Shown: in pieces, positions 55,877 to 63,054 of the stretch
Numbering within the stretch: position 1 is the first letter of the stretch
Layout of the letters: the number at the start of each line of letters is the position of its first letter
Notes under the pieces: generated by a model
What the model saw: only the letters and a program-made list of their open reading frames with translations
The model's database searches: none
What the model was told of the DNA's origin: nothing
Program-made: the position numbers and the translations under genes
From: Rhodospirillales bacterium
Lineage (GTDB): Bacteria; Pseudomonadota; Alphaproteobacteria; ATCC43930; CGMCC-115725
DNA: 64,000 nt
Direction of reading: 5' to 3'
Assembly: GCA_028288725.1 (NCBI GenBank)
Contig: JAQGIC010000032.1
Coordinates: 1-64,000 of the forward strand

Positions 55877-56520
55877 TGCCGGCTCCTCGCCTCGAGCGCA
55901 CGCAACAAATCACGCTCGGCCCGCGACTGCGGCTCCGCGGCCCGGGGCGCCTCGCGCGGCTCCGGCGGCCGGGGCGCTTCCTCGCGCGCCGGCGCCGCCG
56001 GACGCGGCTTCGGGCGGACCGGCCCGCGGTCGAGCGACGGTTCGATCCGGCCCGACGGCGCCTCGGCCGCTTCGGCCTGTTTCAAGAGCGTGGCGAGTCG
56101 GCTCTGGTTGCCCTTGGCATCGGCGGCCGCGGCGGCGGCCGCCGCCTGCTGGGCCGCCGTCAGACCGCTGGACCCGACGGTCGCCCCCGGCTGCTGATCG
56201 CGCTGCATGCGCAATCCGGCCTCGAGCCGGTTCGCGACCTCGCCGGCCCGCTCGGTGATGAAATTCAAATCGGCGTCCAGCTTGCGGGCCTGGTCGATGG
56301 TGTTCTGCAGCGTGCGACCGGCATCGCCCGCCGTCAGCTTCAGGGCCGCGACCGCTTCCTCGGCGGCGCCGGAGGATTCCTGCAGCCCCCTGATCAGGCC
56401 CTGCAGCCGCTCGCTGTCGTTGCGCAGCGCCGCCAAGCGGCCGTTGAGCTTGACCGCGAAGATGATCGTCGCGATCAGCAGGATGGCGACGACAGCGTCC
56501 ATGACCAGCGTGGTGGCCAT
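55873..56520 (-). CDS. DUF6468 membrane protein of the flagellar operon
   Basis: This 215-residue protein has an N-terminal helix (VMDAVVAILLIATIIFAVKL) directly followed by a coiled-coil region (LRNDSERLQGLIRGLQESSG, LQNTIDQARKLDADLNFITE). The second half is low-complexity Ala, then Pro/Arg/Glu-rich. DUF6468 genes usually lie beside fliM in alphaproteobacteria; the function is not known. The ATG at 56520 lies 4 bp after the fliM stop. The unconserved tail may be disordered cytoplasmic. Confidence 0.8.
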   Translation of the reverse strand: MATTLVMDAVVAILLIATIIFAVKLNGRLAALRNDSERLQGLIRGLQESSGAAEEAVAALKLTAGDAGRTLQNTIDQARKLDADLNFITERAGEVANRLEAGLRMQRDQQPGATVGSSGLTAAQQAAAAAAAADAKGNQSRLATLLKQAEAAEAPSGRIEPSLDRGPVRPKPRPAAPAREEAPRPPEPREAPRAAEPQSRAERDLLRALEARSRQ

Positions 56521-56524
56521 TCTG

Positions 56525-57631
56525 TCAGCGCTCCTTCGGCTTGGGATCGATCTTCTCATCGATGCGCACGGCCATGTTGCCGCTCTTGCGGCCCATCTTG
56601 CCGCTGAACATCAGAAGATCGCCGCATAGCAGCTCGACCTCGGAATCGGGCAGCGCGTTCAACGGCAGACGCGTGCCCACCTTCCAATGCAGCACGTCGC
56701 GCAAGGATAGGCTGAGCGTATCGAGCACGGCGCGGATTTGCACGTCCGTGTGCCACAGCTCGCCGGCCAAATGGGTTTCCCAGATCGAGTCACGGCCGAA
56801 TTTTTCGCCCATGAACATCTGCAGCAGCAGTTCGCGCACGGGTTCGAGCGTCGCGTTCGGGAACAGCAGTTCCAGACGACCGCCGCGATCCTCCATGTCG
56901 ATGCGCAGGCGCGCCACGATGGCGGCATTTGCCGGCCGGGCGATGGTGGCGAAGCGCGGATTGATCTCCAGCCGCTCGAACCGGAAATCGACCGGCGACA
57001 GCGGGTCGAACGCGGCCGACAGATCGCCCAGCACGACCGTCACCAGGCGTTCGACCAGATTGCGTTCGATCGTCGTGTAGGGCCGGCCTTCGATACGCAT
57101 CGCGGCCGTGCCGCGCCGTCCGCCCAGCAGCACGTCGACGATCGAGTAGATCAGCGCCGAATCGACCGTCAGCAGGCCGTAGTTGTCCCATTCCTCGGCC
57201 TTGAACACCGACAGCATGGCCGGCAGCGGGATCGAGTTCAGATAGTCGCCGAACCGGGTGGACGTGATGCTGTCGAGCGAGACTTCGACGTTATCGGAGG
57301 TGAAATTGCGCAAGGACGTCGACATCATGCGGACAAGGCGGTCGAACACCACCTCGAGCATCGGCAGACGTTCGTAGGAAACCAGTGCCGAATCGATGAT
57401 CGCGCGGATGCCGGACGTGTCGCGATCGCGCCCGGCGCCATCGGCGAAACCCAGCAGACTGTCGATTTCGTTCTGATTGAGGACGCGCGTCGAGGCTTCG
57501 CCGCCACCGCCGCCGAGACCCATGGCCGAAGCCATTTCGTCATCGCCGCCGCCACCGCCGTCATCGCCTCCCGCCATGGCGGCCCATTCGGCCGCCATGC
57601 GTTCTTCGTCTTCCTTCGTTACGTCCGACAT
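56525..57631 (-). CDS. fliM: Flagellar motor switch protein FliM
   Basis: This 368-residue C-ring subunit has the CheY-binding N-terminal motif VLNQNEIDSLLGFADG after an acidic and Gly-rich leader, the middle domain (LPMLEVVFDRLVRMMSTSLR, STRFGDYLNSIPLPAMLSVF, YSIVDVLLGGRRG) and the C-terminal SpoA domain (LRDVLHWKVGTRLPLNALPD). It sets rotation direction together with FliG and FliN, neither of which is in the window. fliL is 62 bp upstream. Confidence 0.96.
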   Translation of the reverse strand: MSDVTKEDEERMAAEWAAMAGGDDGGGGGDDEMASAMGLGGGGGEASTRVLNQNEIDSLLGFADGAGRDRDTSGIRAIIDSALVSYERLPMLEVVFDRLVRMMSTSLRNFTSDNVEVSLDSITSTRFGDYLNSIPLPAMLSVFKAEEWDNYGLLTVDSALIYSIVDVLLGGRRGTAAMRIEGRPYTTIERNLVERLVTVVLGDLSAAFDPLSPVDFRFERLEINPRFATIARPANAAIVARLRIDMEDRGGRLELLFPNATLEPVRELLLQMFMGEKFGRDSIWETHLAGELWHTDVQIRAVLDTLSLSLRDVLHWKVGTRLPLNALPDSEVELLCGDLLMFSGKMGRKSGNMAVRIDEKIDPKPKER

Positions 57632-57693
57632 CGCTCGTTACCAGTGCCTCAGCGTCATGAACCAACGCCCAGAAGGTTTTTTTGAAAAGGTCC

Positions 57694-58212
57694 TTACTGA
57701 ACAAGCATTTCCGTAAAGAGTACGTCGTCCACCTTGACCGGCGCCACGGCGGCGTTGACGCGCATCAACAATTCCTCGCGCAGCCGGTAGAGGCCGGCCG
57801 AACCCTTGAGGTCTTCCAGGCGCAGCTCGCGCAGATAGGTCTGGAAGGTATCGGTGATCCGCGCCTGCACCAGCTTGATCTTGACCTTGTCGTCTTCGCT
57901 CTCGATCTGAAAACTGACATGGAGCTTGAGGAAGCTGGACTTCTTGCTGCCGGTATTCAGGTTGACCAGCATATCCGGCAGATCGTCATAGAACACCGCG
58001 ACCCTGGGCGGCGGCGGCGGCGCTTCGACCTTGGTCTCGGTCTTCTCGTCGCCCTTGCCGAGCAGGGTCGACGCGATGCCGCTGAAATAGAGGCCCGCGG
58101 CGGTACCGACCATCAGAAGGACGGCGAACGCGACCAGGAAGATGAGCTTCTTGCTGCCGCGTCGGCGGCCGCCGGCCATGCCATCGTCCATCGCCTCATC
58201 GGCCATTGCCAA
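57694..58212 (-). CDS. fliL: Flagellar basal-body-associated protein FliL
   Basis: This 172-residue protein has a basic N-terminus (GGRRRGSKK), one helix (LIFLVAFAVLLMVGTAAGLY) and a periplasmic FliL domain: YDDLPDMLVNLNTGSKKSSF, LKLHVSFQIESEDDKVKIKL, RITDTFQTYLRELRLEDLKG and a C-terminal VKVDDVLFTEMLVQ. FliL rings surround the stator at the motor. A Met at residue 3 is an alternative start. A diverged paralogue precedes it by about 100 bp on the same strand. Confidence 0.93.
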   Translation of the reverse strand: MAMADEAMDDGMAGGRRRGSKKLIFLVAFAVLLMVGTAAGLYFSGIASTLLGKGDEKTETKVEAPPPPPRVAVFYDDLPDMLVNLNTGSKKSSFLKLHVSFQIESEDDKVKIKLVQARITDTFQTYLRELRLEDLKGSAGLYRLREELLMRVNAAVAPVKVDDVLFTEMLVQ

Positions 58213-58314
58213 ATCCCGTCAATTCAGAGTCTCGAGCCAGCCGGGGCCGAGCGTCGATTAACCATGACCAAAGTTGATTAAGAACTCCTTAGCCACGCGA
58301 CGGCCCCGGCGGCG

Positions 58315-58791
58315 TTATTGCTGCTGCACCATTCTGAGGTTGAGTTCCTCGGCACTGATCGGCGCGATCGCCGCATTGATGCGCGCGAGCATTTCGTCCC
58401 GATGCGAGTTCAACTTCGAGACGCTGGCGGTTTCCGAGATCGGCAGACTGCGGATATAGACCTGCATCGCATCGACCAGGATCGGCAGGAAGCTGTGCAT
58501 CCGGCCGGCATCCTCTCGGTTCACCATCAAAAGGCTGATCGCGAGCTGCAGCATCCGATTGCCGTGGCCCCCCGTGTCCAGCGAGACGATGATGAGCGGA
58601 ACATCGTAATAGCGCTCGGGCGTGAGCGGCTCCTTCGGCTTCACTTTCTCCACCTGGGCCGCGAGCGTGCCTTCCGGCGGCTTCAGGCCCAGCAGCTTCG
58701 GCAGAAAGCCGGTGACGGTGAGGGCCACGCCCGCACCGGCCAGCACGATGACCGCGCCGACCATCATGATAATGCCTACGCCGCGCTTCAT
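58315..58791 (-). CDS. Second FliL-like protein
   Basis: This 158-residue protein has the same plan as its neighbour: a membrane helix (IIMMVGAVIVLAGAGVALTV) and a FliL-type domain (YYDVPLIIVSLDTGGHGNRM, LQLAISLLMVNREDAGRMHS, LPILVDAMQVYIRSLPISET, and the end ISAEELNLRMVQQQ). Overall identity to FliL (57694-58212) is low but the order of segments and the alternating C-terminal strand agree. The chosen ATG removes a Ser/Arg-rich unconserved extension. It is the first gene of the nine-gene flagellar operon. Confidence 0.85.
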   Translation of the reverse strand: MKRGVGIIMMVGAVIVLAGAGVALTVTGFLPKLLGLKPPEGTLAAQVEKVKPKEPLTPERYYDVPLIIVSLDTGGHGNRMLQLAISLLMVNREDAGRMHSFLPILVDAMQVYIRSLPISETASVSKLNSHRDEMLARINAAIAPISAEELNLRMVQQQ

Positions 58792-59034
58792 CGACCGGCT
58801 CGCCCGCTGGTGGGAATGAGATCGAGGGATAGCCCTCCGGCCGGTCGAAGGCAAGGATGGCCGTCGGGCGGAAAATTCTGCCGGTCTCTTCGGGATTGCC
58901 CCGGCAAAGGCCGCCGCCGAAAGCCGATACACCCTGGCCAATAGACTGATCTACAAGCATTTCCCGCGTTGGCACAGGAGCCGCAAGGAGATCTTCGCCG
59001 GGCGCACTTGCCGGGTCGTGGAAGGAAGATCGAG
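58792..59034. promoter_or_regulatory. Divergent fliL-flgF control region with sigma-54-like promoter
   Basis: This 243-bp region separates the fliL operon (minus) from flgFGAH (plus). On the plus strand TGGCAC (58970-58975), five bases and CCGCA (58981-58985) keep the GG-N10-GC spacing of sigma-54 promoters (GG at 58971-58972, GC at 58983-58984) with a perfect -24 box. Transcription would start near 58996, 39 bp before flgF. In Caulobacter the flgF operon is sigma-54 dependent. No matching element was found for the minus-strand operon. Confidence 0.5.
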
Positions 59035-59757
59035 ATGCAGACGGCAACCTATGTTGCGCTTTCCAGGCAATCCGTCCTGGGCCGGTCCATGGACGTGATC
59101 GCCAACAACCTGGCGAACATGTCGACGACGGGCTTCAAGAGCGAAGCGCCGCTGTTCCAGGAATATCTGCAGCCGGGTCCGGTCAAGGGCCAGACGATCT
59201 CCTATGTCCGCGACGCCGGCGTCGTCCGCGATGCCCGTTCGGGCGAACTCTCTTCGACCGGCAACCCCCTCGACATCGGCATCGACGGCGACGGCTACTT
59301 CCAGGTCAACACGGCCGACGGTCCGCGCTACACCCGCAACGGACGCTTCCAGATCGACAGCGGCCGGAATCTGGTGACCGCCCAGGGCAACCAGGTGCTG
59401 GACCCGACCGGCCGGCCGATCACCATCCCGCAAGGTGCCACCTCGATTTCGATCGGCGCCGACGGCTCGATCGCGACCGAGACCGGTCCGATCGGCAAGA
59501 TCGGCCTGACCTCCTTCGCCAATCAGCAGGATCTGGTTGCCGCCGGCAACGGTCTCTATGCGACCTCGGCCACGCCCATTCCCGACACCGTCTCGACCAT
59601 CCACCAGGGCTTCCTCGAGGCCTCGAACGTCCAACCGATCATCGCCATGACCCAAATGCTCGATATCCAGCGCTCCTACACCTCGGCCCAGAGCATCATC
59701 GATGGTGAGGACAATCGTCTGCGCAATGCGATCGACAAGCTGTCGAAGTCGGCCTGA
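59035..59757 (+). CDS. flgF: Flagellar proximal rod protein FlgF
   Basis: This 240-residue rod protein has the N-terminal rod signature SMDVIANNLANMSTTGFKSE, the central domain (STGNPLDIGIDGDGYFQVNT, RYTRNGRFQIDSGRNLVTAQ) and the C-terminal helix VQPIIAMTQMLDIQRSYTSA. The start is at MQTATYVALSRQ with GAAGGAAG upstream. It is first gene of flgF-flgG-flgA-flgH, with 19 bp to flgG. Confidence 0.95.
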   Translation: MQTATYVALSRQSVLGRSMDVIANNLANMSTTGFKSEAPLFQEYLQPGPVKGQTISYVRDAGVVRDARSGELSSTGNPLDIGIDGDGYFQVNTADGPRYTRNGRFQIDSGRNLVTAQGNQVLDPTGRPITIPQGATSISIGADGSIATETGPIGKIGLTSFANQQDLVAAGNGLYATSATPIPDTVSTIHQGFLEASNVQPIIAMTQMLDIQRSYTSAQSIIDGEDNRLRNAIDKLSKSA

Positions 59758-59776
59758 GAACAAGGATTAGATCACC

Positions 59777-60562
59777 ATGCGCGCATTGGATATCGCCTCG
59801 ACCGGCATGCAGTCGCAGCAGCTGAACGTCGAAGTCATCTCGAACAATATCGCCAACCTCAACACCACCGGCTACAAGCGCCAGCGCGCCGAATTCCAGG
59901 ACCTGCTGTACCAGAGCATCCGCCGCCCGGGCGACACCTCGTCGGACTCGGGCACCGTCGTGCCGGTCGGCGTCCAGGTCGGTCTCGGCGTCAAGACCGC
60001 CGCGGTCTATCGCATCCATGAGCAGGGCAACCTGAACCAGACCCAGAACCCGCTCGATCTGGCGATCCAGGGCAAGGGATTCTTCCAGGTGCTGCTGCCC
60101 GACGGCACCACGGCCTATACCCGCGCCGGCTCGTTTCAGCTGAACAATTCCCGTCAGATCGTGACGGCGGACGGCTATCTGGTGCAGCCGACCATCTCGA
60201 TCCCGCAGAACACGACCTCGATCACCGTGAACGCGTCGGGCCAGGTGCTGGCCCAGGTCGCCGGTGCCACGACGCCGCAGACCGTCGGCCAGTTGCAGCT
60301 CGCCACCTTCGCGAACGATCCGGGCCTTGTGGCCCTCGGCCAGAACCTGCTGCGGGAGACCCAGGCATCGGGCAACCCCTCGACCGTCGATCCCGGCGTC
60401 AACGATGCCGGTACGATCCAGCAGGGCTTTCTCGAGACCTCGAACGTCAATGTCGTGACCGAGATCTCCAGCCTGATCACCGCCCAGCGCGCCTACGAGA
60501 TGAACTCGAAGGTCATTCAAGCCGCCGACCAGATGCAGCAGACGCTGACCAACCTGCGCTGA
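59777..60562 (+). CDS. flgG: Flagellar distal rod protein FlgG
   Basis: This 261-residue protein starts MRALDIASTGMQSQQLNVEV with the rod motif SNNIANLNTTGYKRQRAEFQ and the distal-rod insertion DLLYQSIRRPGDTSSDSGTV. Its C-terminus is VNVVTEISSLITAQRAYEMN. Length equals that of FlgG in model species. It polymerises into the distal rod through the peptidoglycan. Confidence 0.97.
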   Translation: MRALDIASTGMQSQQLNVEVISNNIANLNTTGYKRQRAEFQDLLYQSIRRPGDTSSDSGTVVPVGVQVGLGVKTAAVYRIHEQGNLNQTQNPLDLAIQGKGFFQVLLPDGTTAYTRAGSFQLNNSRQIVTADGYLVQPTISIPQNTTSITVNASGQVLAQVAGATTPQTVGQLQLATFANDPGLVALGQNLLRETQASGNPSTVDPGVNDAGTIQQGFLETSNVNVVTEISSLITAQRAYEMNSKVIQAADQMQQTLTNLR

Positions 60563-60587
60563 TCCGGATCCTTAAAGGACCATCGTC

Positions 60588-61559
60588 ATGAACAAGTCAC
60601 TCGTCCTCGCCCTCACCCTCGGTGTCGCTCTGGGATGGGCTTCAGTGTCCCATGCGGCGGGCAACACGACCGCCGCCGCCCCGCTGGTCTCGCTCCGGAC
60701 CAGCAGCCTGATCGACGGCCCGTCGGTTCGCCTGGGCGACCTGTTCGACGGCACCGGAGCGCAAGCCGACGTCGTCGTCGCGAAGGCACCGGCGGCCGGA
60801 GCCAGCACCGTGTTCGATGTGGGCTGGCTGTTTTCCACCGCCCATGCCTACGGCCTGAACTGGCGGCCGCCGTCCGCATCGAGCGCCATCCGGGTGGAGC
60901 GCAACGCGATCATGATCGACACGATCGATCTCGCCAAACAGCTGGCGAACAAGCTGCCGTCGTCCCTGCCGCTCCGCCGCGTCGAGCTCGACGCGCAATT
61001 TCGCCTGTTCGTGCCGGTCGGCGCCTCGACGGACGTCCAGATCCAGAAGGTCGATATCAAGCCGGAGACCGGTCGCTTCTCGGCCGAGGTCCGCGTGGCC
61101 GCCGACGACGCCGATGCGGCGCCGGTGCATGTCAGCGGGCGTATCGTCGGCCTGATCACCGTACCGGTGCTGACCCGGCCGATGATGCCCGGCGAGGTCG
61201 TCCGCCCCGAAGACATCACGACCGCCGACTATCGGGTCGACCAGATGCAGACCGGCGGCGTCATGGACCCGCGCGACCTGATCGGCGAGACCCCGCGCCA
61301 TCCGCTGCATGCGGGTCAACCGCTGAGGGCCTCCGATCTGCAGGTGCCGGTCGTCGTCAAGCGCAACGATCTGGTGCTGATCGTACTGGAACGGCCGGGT
61401 CTGTATCTGACGGCCGAGGGCCGCGCGCTGGAGGACGGCGGCAAGGGTGCCGTGATCCGGGTCACCAATACCCAGTCCAAGCGCACGATCGACGCGATCG
61501 TGCTGGGCACCGGACAGGTCGCCGTGCGCCCCGCCACCATTCAGCAAGCCTTGAACTGA
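60588..61559 (+). CDS. flgA: P-ring assembly chaperone FlgA
   Basis: This 323-residue protein has a signal peptide (LVLALTLGVALGWASVSHAA). The N-terminal half is variable; the C-terminal SAF/FlgA domain reads VPVLTRPMMPGEVVRPEDIT, PRHPLHAGQPLRASDLQVPV and VIRVTNTQSKRTIDAIVLG. FlgA guides FlgI into the P ring in the periplasm; flgI is not next in the operon here. It is longer than E. coli FlgA by about 100 residues but typical for alphaproteobacteria. Confidence 0.92.
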   Translation: MNKSLVLALTLGVALGWASVSHAAGNTTAAAPLVSLRTSSLIDGPSVRLGDLFDGTGAQADVVVAKAPAAGASTVFDVGWLFSTAHAYGLNWRPPSASSAIRVERNAIMIDTIDLAKQLANKLPSSLPLRRVELDAQFRLFVPVGASTDVQIQKVDIKPETGRFSAEVRVAADDADAAPVHVSGRIVGLITVPVLTRPMMPGEVVRPEDITTADYRVDQMQTGGVMDPRDLIGETPRHPLHAGQPLRASDLQVPVVVKRNDLVLIVLERPGLYLTAEGRALEDGGKGAVIRVTNTQSKRTIDAIVLGTGQVAVRPATIQQALN

Positions 61560-61588
61560 TCGACCTTGTTTTGGTGGAGATCCGAGCG

Positions 61589-62350
61589 ATGCCCCGCACC
61601 GTCCGCGCCCAGCGCGTCACTTCCGTCGTTCTGCTCGCCGTGATCCTGGGCGGCTGCAGCACCAACGCGGCGACCCGCTTCAGCGAACTGGGCGAAGTCC
61701 CGGCCATGACCAAGATCACCGATCCGACCAAGGTGCCGGGCTATGAGCCGGTTTCGATGCCCGCGCCGACCACCGAGCCGACGGTGCATCAATCGGGCTC
61801 GCTCTGGGTGACCGGCGCCAGGGCATTCTTCAAGGATCAGCGCGCCAAGGCGGTCGGCGACGTTGTGACGGTCACCATCGCGATCAACGACAGCGCCAAG
61901 CTGCAGAACGAGACGCAGGACAATCGCAACGACACGAACAACTCCGGCATCACCAATTTCCTGGGCTTCGAAACCCAGCTCCAGAAGATCCTGCCCAAGG
62001 CGTCGGTCCCCGGCTCGCTCATCAACACCAGCACGGTGAACGCGTCGGACGGCAAGGCGCAGATCAATCGCCAGGAACAGGTGACGACCACGCTCGCCGC
62101 GATCGTCACGCAGATCCTGCCCAGCGGCAACATGGTCATCGTCGGCAAGCAGGAGGTGCGCGTGAACTTCGATGTGCGCGAGCTGCAGATGACCGGCATC
62201 ATCCGGCCGACCGACATCGACCAGACGAACAGCGTGGCCTACAACAAGATTGCCGAGGCGCGGATCTCCTACGGCGGCCGCGGCCGTCAGAGCGACATCC
62301 AGCAGACGCATTACGGCACGCAGCTGCTCGATATCGTCAATCCGTTCTAA
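61589..62350 (+). CDS. flgH: L-ring lipoprotein FlgH
   Basis: This 253-residue lipoprotein has a lipobox at VILGGCS with the acylated Cys23. Family motifs are SLWVTGARAFFKDQRAKAVG, DVVTVTIAINDSAKLQNETQ and VGKQEVRVNFDVRELQMTGI, ending in GGRGRQSDIQQTHYGTQLLD. It forms the outer-membrane L ring. GGAG precedes the ATG. It is the last gene of flgFGAH; fliX- or flgI-type genes are not seen downstream. Confidence 0.95.
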   Translation: MPRTVRAQRVTSVVLLAVILGGCSTNAATRFSELGEVPAMTKITDPTKVPGYEPVSMPAPTTEPTVHQSGSLWVTGARAFFKDQRAKAVGDVVTVTIAINDSAKLQNETQDNRNDTNNSGITNFLGFETQLQKILPKASVPGSLINTSTVNASDGKAQINRQEQVTTTLAAIVTQILPSGNMVIVGKQEVRVNFDVRELQMTGIIRPTDIDQTNSVAYNKIAEARISYGGRGRQSDIQQTHYGTQLLDIVNPF

Positions 62351-62365
62351 TCCCATGATGAAAAT

Positions 62366-62397
62366 CGTCTAATGAGATTAGACGGGGATCGTCTAAT
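62366..62397 (+). repeat. Three-part CGTCTAAT repeat with alternative hairpins after flgH
   Basis: CGTCTAAT occurs at 62366-62373 and 62390-62397, with its reverse complement ATTAGACG at 62377-62384 between them. The middle copy can pair with the first (3-nt loop) or the second (5-nt loop), not both. It starts 16 bases after the flgH stop. No T-run follows. Confidence 0.6.
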
Positions 62398-62466
62398 GGG
62401 TTGACGACACGGCGCGCTTCTCCCCAGGGTTCATCCCGAGAGCGAGATGGATCTTGGGATCGGCCG

Positions 62467-62961
62467 ATGATCGACAGCCATGCAACCGCCGCCCGTTGGG
62501 GCGCCAACCAGACCATTCTCGTCGCCGGGCTGGCGGCCGCGCTCCTGGAAATTCTTCCGGCGCTGATCGTGCAAGGGGCGCTGGGCGTCTCGCCCCTGCT
62601 GCTGTTCCAATCGATTTCGAGCGGGTTGCTGGGACAGGCGGCCTATTCGGGCGGCATTGCCAGTGCCCTGCTCGGCGCCGCCATCCATCTTTTCATCTCG
62701 CTCGTCGCCGCCGGCATCTTCGTGTTCGCCAGTCGGCTTTGGCCAGTTCTGACCGTTCGCTACGTTTTCGCCGGGCTGTTCTACGGCGCACTGGTCTATG
62801 CCGTGATGAACTACGTGGTCCTGCCGCTGTCCGCCATCGCCTTCAAACCGACCTCCGCGCTGCCGTTGGTCGCCACCAGCTTTGCCGTGCACCTGGTGTT
62901 TTTCGGGTTGCCGATCTCGCTGGTGACACGCCTCGCCGCGGCACGCCGGCGCTTCTCCTGA
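62467..62961 (+). CDS. Small membrane protein of unknown function
   Basis: This 164-residue protein has four hydrophobic helices (ILVAGLAAALLEILPALIVQ; IASALLGAAIHLFISLVAAG; VFAGLFYGALVYAVMNYVVL; LVATSFAVHLVFFGLPISLV) and a basic C-terminus (RLAAARRRFS). I do not recognise a named family with confidence; it has the general look of YagU/DUF1440-like proteins. The ATG at 62467 is the first Met in a frame open from 62401; the ribosome site is weak. It lies alone, co-oriented with flgH. Confidence 0.7.
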   Translation: MIDSHATAARWGANQTILVAGLAAALLEILPALIVQGALGVSPLLLFQSISSGLLGQAAYSGGIASALLGAAIHLFISLVAAGIFVFASRLWPVLTVRYVFAGLFYGALVYAVMNYVVLPLSAIAFKPTSALPLVATSFAVHLVFFGLPISLVTRLAAARRRFS

Positions 62962-63005
62962 AGCGAGCGGTCGGCCGGCCTTTGATCAATGTCGCCGCGG
63001 CGCTC

Positions 63006-63037
63006 GACAGGCTGCGGCGCTGCCGCCGCAGCCTGTC
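63006..63037. terminator. 14-bp hairpin between convergent genes
   Basis: A perfect 14-bp stem (63006-63019 with 63024-63037) and a CTGC loop lie between the membrane-protein gene and the convergent ABC binding-protein gene. It is 17 bases after the latter's stop. Neither side has a T-run, so termination is likely but not certain. Confidence 0.55.
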
Positions 63038-63054
63038 GGATCCAGGCCCCGGTC

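Noticed and set aside
55091-55913. Upstream extension of the cheZ frame
   Set aside because: The frame is open for 284 more codons but lies in the wrong frame across the motE-like gene; the CheZ start at 55061 has a proper ribosome site.
56140-56165. GCC/GCG-rich run in the DUF6468 gene
   Set aside because: It encodes a poly-Ala linker and is not a repeat array or regulatory element.
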